Positions 41,970-49,900 of a stretch of 64,000 bases of DNA are shown here, piece after piece. The notes below the pieces were generated by a model. The model made no database searches, was not told the origin of the DNA, and saw only the letters and a list, made by a program, of their open reading frames with translations. This DNA comes from Halodurantibacterium flavum (GTDB lineage: Bacteria > Pseudomonadota > Alphaproteobacteria > Rhodobacterales > Rhodobacteraceae). A program made the translations under genes and the position numbers. How positions within the stretch are numbered: position 1 is the first letter of the stretch; every line of letters starts with the position of its first letter. The stretch covers positions 62,001-126,000 of the forward strand of contig NZ_JBHUGH010000038.1 in the NCBI RefSeq assembly GCF_042681825.1, read 5' to 3'.

Positions 41970-43318
41970 TCTTGTTCTCCCGGTACGTAGTGCTTCGGCT
42001 TTCGCGCGATCTCATGACGCATGCGCGAGATGTCGGCCTCGGTGATCTCGCTGCCGTGATTGCCCCAGCCATTGCGGATGAAGTTCAGCATCGCCGCGAC
42101 CTCGCGGTTCGTCAGGTGAGCGAAGCCGGGCATGGTGAAGGCCATGGTGTCATGCGGGGTGCGGGGCATGCGCCCGCCGGCAAGCGTCACCTGGATGAGG
42201 GAGCTTGGATCATCGGCAAAGACCATCGAGTTTCCGGCGAGCGCCGGATAGATGCGCGGCGCGCCCTTGCCGTCCATCCGGTGGCAGGTCGCGCAGTGCT
42301 CGACGTAGGACATGGCGCCGGGGGCGCTGAAATCGCCGGCCTTGAGGGCCGCGGTGGTGAGATCCTCCTTCGGCTGCCATGTCGGGCTGCGTCCGTCGCG
42401 GGCGTTCAGCGATTTGAGGTAGGTGGCGATCGCCGTCAGGTCGTCGGCCGCAAGATACTGGGTGGAATGCTCAACGACATCGGACATCGAGCCGAAGGCC
42501 GCCGTCTTGGCATTGCGGCCAGTCTTCAGGAAATCGACGATCTCATCGACCGTCCAGGTCGACAGGCCAGTGTCTTCATCGCGAAGGTTCTTGGCGTACC
42601 AGCCCTCCAGGACGGAGCCCGACAGAAATCGGCTGTTCGGGCCATCGGCGAGGGCCGTTTCCTGAAACGCGATGCCGCGTGGCGTATGGCAGGCGCCGCA
42701 ATGGGCGAGGCCCTCGACAAGATAGGCGCCGCGCACGAGCTGCGGATCGGTGGTCGTCGCGGCAAAGTCGCGGGGCTGGGCGAATATGAGCTGCCACCAG
42801 GCAAGCGGCCAGCGCATGCTGAGCGGCCAAGGCATGGTGGTCGGCTGGTTGTCCTGCCGGACCCCTTCGACGCTCGACATGAAGTAGGCGTAGAGCGCCT
42901 TGATGTCCTCGTCCTTGACGACAGCATAGGAGACGTAGGGCATGGCGGGGTAGAGGTGCGTGCCGTCGGGCCGGATGCCTTTTCGTACGGCCCGCTCGAA
43001 GTCGCCGTAGCTGTAGCCGCCGATACCCGTTTGAGCATCGGGCGTGATGTTGGTCGAATATATCGTGCCCATCGGCGTCTGCATGCCGAGGCCGCCGGCG
43101 AAGGGTTTGCCGCCAGGGGCGGTGTGGCAAGCGATGCAGTCGCCTGCGCGCGCGAGATACGCGCCCTGGCGGATCAGGGCGGCATCGGTGACGTCGACAT
43201 GCGCCTCGGCCTTCGGCTTGAACCAATAGGGGGTGGAAATCGCGAAGGCATAGGAGATTCCAAGTCCGCAGATCGCGAATAGCGCCAGCTTGATGAACAG
43301 TTTCACGATCCGCCCCAT
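41966..43318 (-). CDS. Triheme cytochrome c, alcohol-dehydrogenase cytochrome subunit type
   Basis: The 450-residue protein has one N-terminal helix (about residues 7-28) and three CxxCH sites (CIACHTAPGG, CGACHTPRG, CATCHRMDG). The arrangement typical of membrane-bound dehydrogenase cytochrome subunits (AdhB/gluconate dehydrogenase type) is seen: FAGGLGMQTPMGTIYSTNIT, YPAMPYVSY and MPGFAHLT. No dehydrogenase large subunit is nearby, so it may instead carry electrons from quinol or from the TsdA-like proteins to the oxidase. It is the first gene of the cytochrome series and has a perfect FNR-type box 47 bp upstream. Confidence 0.85.
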   Translation of the reverse strand: MGRIVKLFIKLALFAICGLGISYAFAISTPYWFKPKAEAHVDVTDAALIRQGAYLARAGDCIACHTAPGGKPFAGGLGMQTPMGTIYSTNITPDAQTGIGGYSYGDFERAVRKGIRPDGTHLYPAMPYVSYAVVKDEDIKALYAYFMSSVEGVRQDNQPTTMPWPLSMRWPLAWWQLIFAQPRDFAATTTDPQLVRGAYLVEGLAHCGACHTPRGIAFQETALADGPNSRFLSGSVLEGWYAKNLRDEDTGLSTWTVDEIVDFLKTGRNAKTAAFGSMSDVVEHSTQYLAADDLTAIATYLKSLNARDGRSPTWQPKEDLTTAALKAGDFSAPGAMSYVEHCATCHRMDGKGAPRIYPALAGNSMVFADDPSSLIQVTLAGGRMPRTPHDTMAFTMPGFAHLTNREVAAMLNFIRNGWGNHGSEITEADISRMRHEIARKPKHYVPGEQE

Positions 43319-43364
43319 TACTTTCAGTAATTATGTAAGTATCATGAGCGACCCAACGCACGCG

Positions 43365-43378
43365 TTGATCTCAATCAA
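43365..43378. promoter_or_regulatory. FNR/FixK/Anr-type box upstream of the cytochrome operon
   Basis: TTGATCTCAATCAA is a perfect match to TTGAT-N4-ATCAA. It lies 47 bp upstream of the triheme cytochrome start, a position suited to activation under low oxygen. No FNR gene is in the window, so a chromosomal FnrL/FixK would be needed. Confidence 0.75.
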
Positions 43379-43409
43379 GCTCCCGCATGTCTTGAAACCG
43401 GTATCGATG

Positions 43410-43937
43410 TCAGGCGAACGGGCGCAGGCGCCGGACGAGGTCACTCGCTCGAAAGGCTCCGACGGATCGCGTGCCTGAGAATTCACGTCCGCTCGCAGTC
43501 TGCACGACGAAGAGCGTTGGGGGCCCGTCGGCGCGCAGGTATCGAAGGAGCTCGCGGCTGGACTGGCCCATTCTGGTCACGTCGACCTTGATCAGCGCAA
43601 TTCGCTCCATGGCTCGCCGGACGCCGGGGTCCGGGAGGATCTTCTGATCAATGGTCTTGCAGAAGGCGCACCATTCCGCGCCAATGTCGACGAGCGCGGT
43701 CCGGTAGCGCGGAGCGAGGCGTGCAAGACCGCCTCGGTATTGGTCGAGGTTGGTGACGGTCAGGACCGCGGCCCCGGCAGGAACGGCAAGGCTGGTAGCG
43801 GCCGCGACGCTGAGAGCTCCGATCAGGAGCTGACGCCGCGTTGCGACGATCGCGGACCGGGACGGACGATGACCGCAGGCACCCGCGCCCTGATCGTTCC
43901 GGTGAATGTCTGCCAGCTTCCAGGTCGAAATCAGCAT
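43410..43937 (-). CDS. Tat-exported thioredoxin-fold protein
   Basis: The 175-residue protein has a probable Tat signal (TRRQLLIGALSVAAATSLAV) ending near ALVPAGA-like sequence, and a thioredoxin domain with the WCAFCK active site. The GPPTLFVV segment holds the cis-proline. It resembles DsbD-gamma/SoxW-type periplasmic thioredoxins. It would pass reducing equivalents from DsbD to periplasmic clients, possibly to heme CxxCH sites of the neighbouring cytochromes (inference). The divergent spacer to the L,D-transpeptidase contains a CTTAAG repeat. The frame to 44093 upstream is not homologous. Confidence 0.82.
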   Translation of the reverse strand: MLISTWKLADIHRNDQGAGACGHRPSRSAIVATRRQLLIGALSVAAATSLAVPAGAAVLTVTNLDQYRGGLARLAPRYRTALVDIGAEWCAFCKTIDQKILPDPGVRRAMERIALIKVDVTRMGQSSRELLRYLRADGPPTLFVVQTASGREFSGTRSVGAFRASDLVRRLRPFA

Positions 43938-43977
43938 CTGTGGCTCTCCGTTGTTCGAGGCAACGGTGAGTTCCCGT

Positions 43978-43994
43978 CTTAAGGCAGGCTTAAG
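43978..43994. promoter_or_regulatory. PmrA/QseB-type direct repeat CTTAAG-N5-CTTAAG (thioredoxin/L,D-transpeptidase)
   Basis: Perfect hexamers with spacer GCAGG in the 89-bp divergent region, 41 bp from the thioredoxin start and 33 bp from the transpeptidase start. One box could serve both promoters. Confidence 0.65.
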
Positions 43995-44026
43995 GTGGCC
44001 CTGACGTTTGAGCGTTCTGAACCGGA

Positions 44027-44770
44027 ATGATTCGGAAGGCTGAGAGACAATTGAGTAAAACGACACTTTCCAGGCCGCTGGCACGGCGCGCATTTCTGGT
44101 CGGCGCCAGCGCCTTTACACTGGCGGGCTGCGTATCGACACGCCAGCCGGTCCCGATGATGGCGCCAGTTGTCAAGGTCGAGCCGGAACCCGCGGTTCCG
44201 CTGATGTATACGGCGATGCCGAACGAGCCGTTCCCCATTCCCGAGGTCGACGTCTCCCAGGTCGATCGCCGCTTCTGGCGGACGGAGGTCGACTATCCGA
44301 CAGAGGAGGGGCCAGGAACGCTGATCGTCGATACGCCTGGCAAGTACCTCTACCATGTGAAGCCGGAGGGCCGCGCGACGCGTTATGGCATCGGCGTCGG
44401 CCGCGAAGGCTTTGCATGGTCGGGGCGCGCGATCGTCGCCTATAAGCGCAAATGGCCGCGTTGGACGCCGCCCGACAGCATGGTCGCCCGCCAGCCCGAG
44501 CTGGAGCCGTACAGCATCGCAAATGGCGGAATGGACCCCGGACTCAACAACCCGCTTGGCTCGCGCGCGCTTTACATTCATGAAGGCGGGCGCGACACGC
44601 TCTATCGGCTGCACGGCACGCCTGAGGCCTTTTCGATCGGCCATGCCGTCTCGTCCGGCTGCATCCGGCTGCTCAATCAGGATGTCATCCATCTCCATGA
44701 CGAGGTTCGCGATGGCAGCCCGATCGTCGTCATCCCCGACCCAATGATGTCGTATCTGGCGGTTGGCTAG
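44027..44770 (+). CDS. L,D-transpeptidase (YkuD/ErfK) lipoprotein, copy 1
   Basis: The 247-residue protein has an RR-containing signal with lipobox (AFTLAGC) and a YkuD domain: GTLIVDTPGKYLYHV, YGIGVGREGF, YRLHGT and the catalytic motif HAVSSGCIRLLNQD (H-x4-S-x-C). It makes 3-3 peptidoglycan crosslinks or attaches proteins to the wall. The catalytic cysteine must be kept reduced, which explains why such genes can sit beside DsbD/thioredoxin genes. The ATG lies just after the CTTAAG box. Confidence 0.88.
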   Translation: MIRKAERQLSKTTLSRPLARRAFLVGASAFTLAGCVSTRQPVPMMAPVVKVEPEPAVPLMYTAMPNEPFPIPEVDVSQVDRRFWRTEVDYPTEEGPGTLIVDTPGKYLYHVKPEGRATRYGIGVGREGFAWSGRAIVAYKRKWPRWTPPDSMVARQPELEPYSIANGGMDPGLNNPLGSRALYIHEGGRDTLYRLHGTPEAFSIGHAVSSGCIRLLNQDVIHLHDEVRDGSPIVVIPDPMMSYLAVG

Positions 44771-44824
44771 GTGGCGCCCGATGCGCGATGACGTCACGAG
44801 CTACGACATCGCTATGCAATCCGT

Positions 44825-45466
44825 CTACGCGGCCTTCAATGAGGGGAGCGGCAGGACATCATGTCTTGCCTTTTCGGCAACGAGATCGATCAGGGCCGAT
44901 ATGCCGGAATGCCCGGCTCCTTCCTCGATCACGCTGTCATGCTCCTGAAGGTATCGGATTTCCCAATGCCCGAATGACCGGATCAGCATATCCTTCGTGT
45001 AGAGATGATCGGCGTGCGGCGGGCCACCGGTGCCGTAGCGAAGCTGTTCGACGCGATATCCCTGCATGATCAGAATTCCGCCAGGCTTCAGGCATGTGTG
45101 GAAGCCTTCAAACATCGTCTTGCGCAAATCGGGCGGTGCGAACTGCACGAAGATCGCGGCGACGACGTCGTAGGTTTCGGGTTCCCACTCCCACTTGGCA
45201 AGATCGGAATGCACGGTCTGCAAGGTCACGTCGCGTCGGCGGGCGAGGTCCCGCGCCTTTGCAAGCGCGACCGTTGAGGCATCGAACGAAACGACGTCGA
45301 GCCCGCGCTCGGCGAGCCAGACGCCGTTGCGCCCCTCTCCGTCGGCGACCGCAAGCGCCTTCATTCCAGGTTGCAGCCGGAAGGCCTGCGAGGCAAGAAA
45401 AGCGTTTGGCTCGGTCCCGAAGAGATAGTCCTCACGTTCGAATCTGCTGTCCCAATTGATCTCCAT
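44825..45466 (-). CDS. SAM-dependent methyltransferase (TehB/UbiE-like class I)
   Basis: The 213-residue protein begins MEINWDSRFEREDYLFGTEPN (start may be 5 codons further up at 45481). It has the SAM motif ALAVADGEGRNGVWLAERG, the acidic strand VVSFDAS and motif II YDVVAAIFVQF, with the post-motif LKPGGILIMQGY. It resembles the TehB/thiopurine-type group that detoxifies chalcogen compounds or small thiols, but the substrate is unknown. It lies between two L,D-transpeptidase genes and is convergent with the first (gap 54 bp). Confidence 0.8.
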   Translation of the reverse strand: MEINWDSRFEREDYLFGTEPNAFLASQAFRLQPGMKALAVADGEGRNGVWLAERGLDVVSFDASTVALAKARDLARRRDVTLQTVHSDLAKWEWEPETYDVVAAIFVQFAPPDLRKTMFEGFHTCLKPGGILIMQGYRVEQLRYGTGGPPHADHLYTKDMLIRSFGHWEIRYLQEHDSVIEEGAGHSGISALIDLVAEKARHDVLPLPSLKAA

Positions 45467-45550
45467 TTTACGAAACCCCATTGCTTTGAAGGCCTCCGGA
45501 TCGTTGGAATGGGAGGCGTCCGTTCCAAATGATTGACTATGCCAACGCGG

Positions 45551-46162
45551 CTACAGCACAACGACTTTCGATCCTGCCGGGACGCGACGATAGAGGTCGA
45601 TGACGTCCTGATTCAACATGCGGATGCAGCCGGACGAGACGGCATGGCCGATGGTGTGCGGCTCATTGGTGCCGTGGATGCGAAACAGCGTGTCCTTACC
45701 GTCCTTGTAAAGGTAGAGCGCCCGCGCGCCGAGAGGATTGTTCGGTCCGCCCTCCATCCCGGCGGCCCAGCGCGCATATCGTTCGGGCTCGCGAGCGATC
45801 ATGTTGGGTGTCGGCGTCCAGCGCGGCCATTCGCGCTTGAGACCAATATTGGCCGTGCCTGTGAACGCGAGTCCTTCGCGACCGACGCCGACCCCGTAAC
45901 GCATCGCCTTTCCGTTTTCCTGCACCAGATAGATGAAGCGATTTGTCGTATCGACGATGATCGTTCCCGGGGCATGCGGCGTGCGATAGTCCACCTGTTG
46001 TCGCCGGTTCTTCGGATCGACCCTGGAAGCCTCGATCCCAGCGGCGGGTTGTGAGCGATCGCGCGCCTGGGTGACAGATGTGGATGTCGTCGTGGTGCAA
46101 CCGGCCACAACGAGGCTGACCAGCAGGGTGAAGAACGCGCCGCTTTTCCTAGACGAAATCAT
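45551..46162 (-). CDS. L,D-transpeptidase (YkuD) lipoprotein, copy 2
   Basis: The 203-residue protein has a lipobox signal (LVVAGC, about residue 22) and a YkuD domain with TIIVDTTNRFIYLV, YGVGVGREGLAF, FRIHGTNEPHT and the catalytic HAVSSGCIRMLNQDV. Its domain is close to copy 1, so the two are probably duplicates. It lies 7 bp after a 34-codon ORF and about 107 bp after tlpA on the same strand, at the end of the dsbD unit. Its active cysteine is a likely client of the DsbD pathway (inference). Confidence 0.88.
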   Translation of the reverse strand: MISSRKSGAFFTLLVSLVVAGCTTTTSTSVTQARDRSQPAAGIEASRVDPKNRRQQVDYRTPHAPGTIIVDTTNRFIYLVQENGKAMRYGVGVGREGLAFTGTANIGLKREWPRWTPTPNMIAREPERYARWAAGMEGGPNNPLGARALYLYKDGKDTLFRIHGTNEPHTIGHAVSSGCIRMLNQDVIDLYRRVPAGSKVVVL

Positions 46163-46168
46163 TGGTCG

Positions 46169-46273
46169 TTACGCATCGTTGGCCGCGCCCGGATCGAGGA
46201 AGGCGGATGGTTCAACTTTGGGGGTGAAGGGCAGCGGACCGGCCGCGATTTGCATCGGAACCACCGGCGTCAT
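46169..46273 (-). CDS. 34-codon ORF translationally coupled to the TlpA-like gene
   Basis: ATGACGCCGG overlaps the TGA stop of the tlpA-like gene (ATGA), and the frame runs 34 codons to TAA, 7 bp before the L,D-transpeptidase start. The peptide (MTPVVPMQIAAGPLPFTPKV, then EPSAFLDPGA...) is proline-rich with no signal or helix. It may be a genuine small protein or a coupling leader that brings ribosomes to the transpeptidase start. No homologue is known to me. Confidence 0.35.
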   Translation of the reverse strand: MTPVVPMQIAAGPLPFTPKVEPSAFLDPGAANDA

Positions 46274-47073
46274 GTCGGACCCGTCATTTTCTCGATATTG
46301 GCGTTAAGGGCTTCCCGGGAGATTTCGCCCATATGCATGGACGCGAGGGTTCCGTCGGCTCTGAGGAAAAGGGTGATGGGAAGCCCCATCGTCCCGTAGT
46401 GCCGCGGGATCTGCATCGACTGATCGAGCAGTACGCGATCGAGCTTGAGATTCTCGGATGCGAGATAGGAGCGGATCGTGTCCGAGCCTTCGCCCTGATT
46501 GACGAAGAGGAAGGCGACGTCGTCCCTGCTTGCGGCGATCTCGGCAAGCAATGGCATTTCCCTGCGGCAGGGCGGGCACCAGCTCGCCCAGAGATTGATA
46601 ACGGCCGGCTTGCCGGCGACGTCGCTAACGGCAAGCGGCGGGCCGTCGATCTGTTGCAGGGCGACGGTCGGCGCAGGCTGGCCGAGAGTCGCCTGGGTGA
46701 GTTGCGTGACGCCGATCCAGACGACAAGGCTGAGGCCAAGCGCGCCTGCGGCTGCCGCACCGGTCTTGAGGGAACGAATGAAGAAAGCGCTGATGATGGC
46801 GACGCCGATCAGACCGGCGACCGGCTCGAAGCCGCCTTGCCAGAATGCGATCACTCGCCACGGCTCTGCGATGAAGCTTTGCCAATGCAGGCCGACATGC
46901 CCGAGCCGCGCCGCGATCAGGCCGCCGATCAACGCCCATGTCGACCAGCGGCCGATCAGCGGGTCGACGCGGCGTGCCAGGATCGACGTTGTGATCGTGA
47001 AGGCGAAAATGCCGAGAATGGCCGCGAACTGCGCCGCGGCGAAGACGAACGGGCCGATGCTGATGGCGTTCAT
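46270..47073 (-). CDS. Membrane-anchored TlpA-like thioredoxin with multi-helix N-terminal domain
   Basis: The 267-residue protein has about four membrane helices in residues 1-125, with features reminiscent of prolipoprotein diacylglyceryl transferase (GGLIAARLGHV, RVIAFWQGGFEPVAGLIG). A periplasmic TlpA/ResA-like domain follows with WASWCPPCRREMP and the cis-proline LPITLF. It probably receives electrons from the coupled dsbD gene (4-bp overlap) and reduces periplasmic thiols or apocytochrome sites. The open frame to 47337 lies within dsbD and is discarded. Confidence 0.82.
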   Translation of the reverse strand: MNAISIGPFVFAAAQFAAILGIFAFTITTSILARRVDPLIGRWSTWALIGGLIAARLGHVGLHWQSFIAEPWRVIAFWQGGFEPVAGLIGVAIISAFFIRSLKTGAAAAGALGLSLVVWIGVTQLTQATLGQPAPTVALQQIDGPPLAVSDVAGKPAVINLWASWCPPCRREMPLLAEIAASRDDVAFLFVNQGEGSDTIRSYLASENLKLDRVLLDQSMQIPRHYGTMGLPITLFLRADGTLASMHMGEISREALNANIEKMTGPT

Positions 47074-48929
47074 TGGACCAGGCCCGTACGCTCGACCGAG
47101 GCCCACAAGGTCGCCTTGGTCACGTCGCCGACGAGGCGGGTTCCCGTTGCCTCCTGTCCCTCGGGACCGACGAAGATCATCGTCGGTGGACCGACGACCT
47201 GAAGGCTCTGCATGATCTGGCGCTGGTCGGGCGTGTTGGCGCTGACGTCGAGCTTGATGAGATTGAAGCGGGCGAGCGTGGACTGGACGGCGGGATCGGA
47301 AAGAATGCTGCGATCGATGACCGCGCAGGTGATGCACCAGTCGGCCGTGACATAGAGGAGGCTGGGCTTGCCGTTGCCTGCGGCAAGCCCGGTTCGCAGC
47401 TCGGCCGGGGTCGCCGCGTTTCGGAAAGCCAGCGCTTGCGCAGAACCGGCGCCGCCCCTCGTGTTCGCGGTGAGGTTGCTCAGGGGACGGAAAGGGTCAT
47501 TGGCCCCGCTGGCGGCGCCGACCGCGAGCACGATGCCGTAGAGGGCTGCGGCGATGCCGGCGGCCTTGGCGGTCCGGCGTCGCCCTGGTGCGTCGGGCCC
47601 GAGCGAATCGAAGGCTCCGAGCCACACCGCAAGACCAATGGCAAAGAGGGCCCAGAGCGCAAGAGCGGCCTCGGCGGGGATGAGGCGCGAGACCATCCAG
47701 ATCGCGGTGGCCACGAACACGAAGCCGAACGCCTGGCGCACCGAGGTCATCCACGCCCCGGCCTTGGGCAAGGCTTTCGGACCGAGCGTGCCGAAGGCAA
47801 TCAGCGGAATGCCCTTGCCGAGGCCGAGCGCGAAGAGCGATGCGGCGCCAAGCGCCACGTCGCCGGTCTGCGCGATATAGATCAGCGCACCGGCGAGCGG
47901 TGCGGTGACGCACGGTCCGACGATCAGCGCGGAGGTGAAGCCAAGCAGTGCGGCCGAGGCCAGCGACCCGCGATCACCCTGTCCGATACGGCCGATGGCG
48001 TTCACCCAGGCCGATGGCAGCTGCAATTCGAACAGGCCAAACATGGACAGGGCGAGGATGACGAACAGGATCGAGACGGCGCCGATGGCGAGCGGAGACT
48101 GAAGCGCCATCTGCAGGTTCTGGCCCGACCAGGCGGCGACCACGCCGAGGAGCCCGAAGGCGGTCGCCATGGCCAAGACATAGGCGAGCGACAGGTTGAA
48201 CCCCCTGACCGCTGTGACCGAGTCGCCCTGACGCGCGATCGCTCCGGCGAGGATCGGGTACATCGGGAACACGCAAGGGGTGAAGGCGAGCAGCACGCCG
48301 AACATCAGGAAGCTTGCCAGCACCATCGCGACGCCGCCGTCTTTGAGCAGCGAGCCGATCAAGCCGCCATTATCCGCCGCGATGGTGACGCCGCTCGCCA
48401 GCGCCGGCGCCCCCGAAATGGGAGCTGTCCATTCATGAGCCTGGGTTGCCGGTGCGCGTTGCTGCGGATCGGTCACGGCGAGCGTCGTGACATCGACATG
48501 TCGGACGATCGGCGGGTAGCAGATGCCGTTGTCCTGACATCCCTGATAGTGGACTTCGAGCGGGCCGGATGCCGAGGCTCCGAGAGGAACCACGGCGGCG
48601 ACGTGGTCATGGAAGACGGTGGATGGGCCGAATGTCGGATCGTCTTTGCTTTGACCGTTGCCCTGGAGTTCGGGCATCGCGAGGTCGGACGCGCCCTGCG
48701 TGACGCCGAATTTATCATGATAGAGGTAGTAGCCTGACGCGATCGTCCATTGCAGCCGGACGCCCTCGTCGCCTTCGCGCGTCGCAGAGAGCTGGAACGC
48801 CTGATCGACGGGGAGCGGCATCCCTCCCGTGGACGTCACCTGCGCAGATGCCGGCGTGGATATCGCGGCAATCGCAATCATCAGCACCGCGACAAGGACG
48901 GACCAGATAGTTCTCGAAGGCAACGGCAT
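47070..48929 (-). CDS. dsbD: Thiol:disulfide interchange protein DsbD-like
   Basis: The 619-residue protein has a signal peptide, an N-terminal alpha domain with the paired cysteines CQDNGICYPP, a central eight-helix domain with one cysteine each in FTPCVFPM and GPCVTAPL, and a C-terminal thioredoxin domain with TADWCITCAV. All six cysteines of the electron relay are present. It carries electrons from cytoplasmic thioredoxin to periplasmic proteins. It is first of the dsbD-tlpA-sORF-ldt unit and has a CTTAAG repeat 45 bp upstream. The scs (copper-sensitivity suppressor) systems have a comparable gene mix. Confidence 0.9.
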   Translation of the reverse strand: MPLPSRTIWSVLVAVLMIAIAAISTPASAQVTSTGGMPLPVDQAFQLSATREGDEGVRLQWTIASGYYLYHDKFGVTQGASDLAMPELQGNGQSKDDPTFGPSTVFHDHVAAVVPLGASASGPLEVHYQGCQDNGICYPPIVRHVDVTTLAVTDPQQRAPATQAHEWTAPISGAPALASGVTIAADNGGLIGSLLKDGGVAMVLASFLMFGVLLAFTPCVFPMYPILAGAIARQGDSVTAVRGFNLSLAYVLAMATAFGLLGVVAAWSGQNLQMALQSPLAIGAVSILFVILALSMFGLFELQLPSAWVNAIGRIGQGDRGSLASAALLGFTSALIVGPCVTAPLAGALIYIAQTGDVALGAASLFALGLGKGIPLIAFGTLGPKALPKAGAWMTSVRQAFGFVFVATAIWMVSRLIPAEAALALWALFAIGLAVWLGAFDSLGPDAPGRRRTAKAAGIAAALYGIVLAVGAASGANDPFRPLSNLTANTRGGAGSAQALAFRNAATPAELRTGLAAGNGKPSLLYVTADWCITCAVIDRSILSDPAVQSTLARFNLIKLDVSANTPDQRQIMQSLQVVGPPTMIFVGPEGQEATGTRLVGDVTKATLWASVERTGLVQ

Positions 48930-48973
48930 GCTCCCGCTTCATGTGACACGGGCGGGAGAGGTCTGATCGGCAG

Positions 48974-48990
48974 CTTAAGGCAGGCTTAAG
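48974..48990. promoter_or_regulatory. PmrA/QseB-type direct repeat CTTAAG-N5-CTTAAG (dsbD promoter)
   Basis: Perfect hexamers with spacer GCAGG, 45 bp upstream of dsbD and just after the stop of the DsbC/G-like gene. It suggests that dsbD has its own promoter and does not depend on readthrough. Confidence 0.65.
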
Positions 48991-49035
48991 AGGTGCGCGG
49001 CTCTGCTGACGCCGCACGACGGCGACCGATACGGC

Positions 49036-49833
49036 CTAAAGCGGCCCGAACACGGTCTCGAGGGCGGTTCCCCGGGGGGCGCCGGCCTGCACGTTGAGGG
49101 AACCGTCGCTGCCTCTGGAAACGAGCCCCGGCGTGCCGCTGAAGCCCAGCCGCCTCATCAACTCGACATTGCTGTTGAGTTTGGCGTTGGTGTCGGCGGA
49201 TATGGTCGCAAGAGGGGCGATGCCGCCGCTGGCATGGTTCAGTTCATTCTGAGTGAGCGCGGCCTGCTGATCGGATGCTTCCAGGATCGCGGCCGCCTTC
49301 CCGGCAGAATCGGCGCGGATCACGCCGACCATGATATGACGTAGCTGGATCTTGCCGGCCTCCACCCATGGACGCGCCGAGCGCCATAGCTGGTTACAGT
49401 ACGGGCAGTTCGCATCGGTGAACACATAGACGACGCGCTCCGCATTGGGGTTTCCGTCCTGAACCCAGGCCGCGGCCTCGAGCGCTGCCCAAGCCTCGCG
49501 CTCGATCGGTTCGCTCGCCACCCGATTTAACTCGGCGTCAGCGACGGAACTGCCGCGCGCATCGATCAGCGCGCCGATCAGCGCGTAGTTGGAGTCCGGC
49601 ATGACATAGATGGCCACCGGCTGCGTGCCCGAGCTCGCGGCGAATGCGCTCAATCCTCCCGGGACATCGAGAGGACCGTGGACGGCCAGGCCCCGTTCCT
49701 CGAGAGCCTGCAAGACCGCCTCCCCCTCACGGCCAGCATCTGCCGAGGCCGTGCCGCTGTCGTCATTGCAGCCTGCGAGGCTCGCTGCGAAAGCGGCAGC
49801 GAGCAGAAGCTTCTTCAATTCGATCATGCCCAT
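49036..49833 (-). CDS. DsbC/DsbG-like periplasmic thiol:disulfide protein (lipoprotein)
   Basis: The roughly 265-residue protein has a lipobox signal (AASLAGC, cysteine near residue 22), a short dimerisation-like region (EGEAVLQALEERGLAVHGPLD) and a thioredoxin domain with DANCPYCNQLW. FSGTPGLV supplies the cis-proline. DsbC/G proteins isomerise disulfides or rescue sulfenylated cysteines when kept reduced by DsbD. Two ATGs (49833, 49827) are close together and neither has a clear ribosome site. A degenerate CTTAAG box lies 51 bp upstream. The neighbouring dsbD supports a reducing role. Confidence 0.83.
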   Translation of the reverse strand: MGMIELKKLLLAAAFAASLAGCNDDSGTASADAGREGEAVLQALEERGLAVHGPLDVPGGLSAFAASSGTQPVAIYVMPDSNYALIGALIDARGSSVADAELNRVASEPIEREAWAALEAAAWVQDGNPNAERVVYVFTDANCPYCNQLWRSARPWVEAGKIQLRHIMVGVIRADSAGKAAAILEASDQQAALTQNELNHASGGIAPLATISADTNAKLNSNVELMRRLGFSGTPGLVSRGSDGSLNVQAGAPRGTALETVFGPL

Positions 49834-49883
49834 TGAGACCGTCGCGTGCAAAACTCAGAACGTTGGCGTCCTCTCCCTGCCAG

Positions 49884-49900
49884 CTTAAGACAGCATTAGG
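49884..49900. promoter_or_regulatory. Degenerate CTTAAG-N5 repeat (DsbC/G-like gene promoter)
   Basis: CTTAAG-ACAGC-ATTAGG: one perfect hexamer and one with two mismatches, at the same 11-bp spacing and a similar distance (51 bp) from the start as the other four boxes. It may be a weaker site. Confidence 0.5.
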
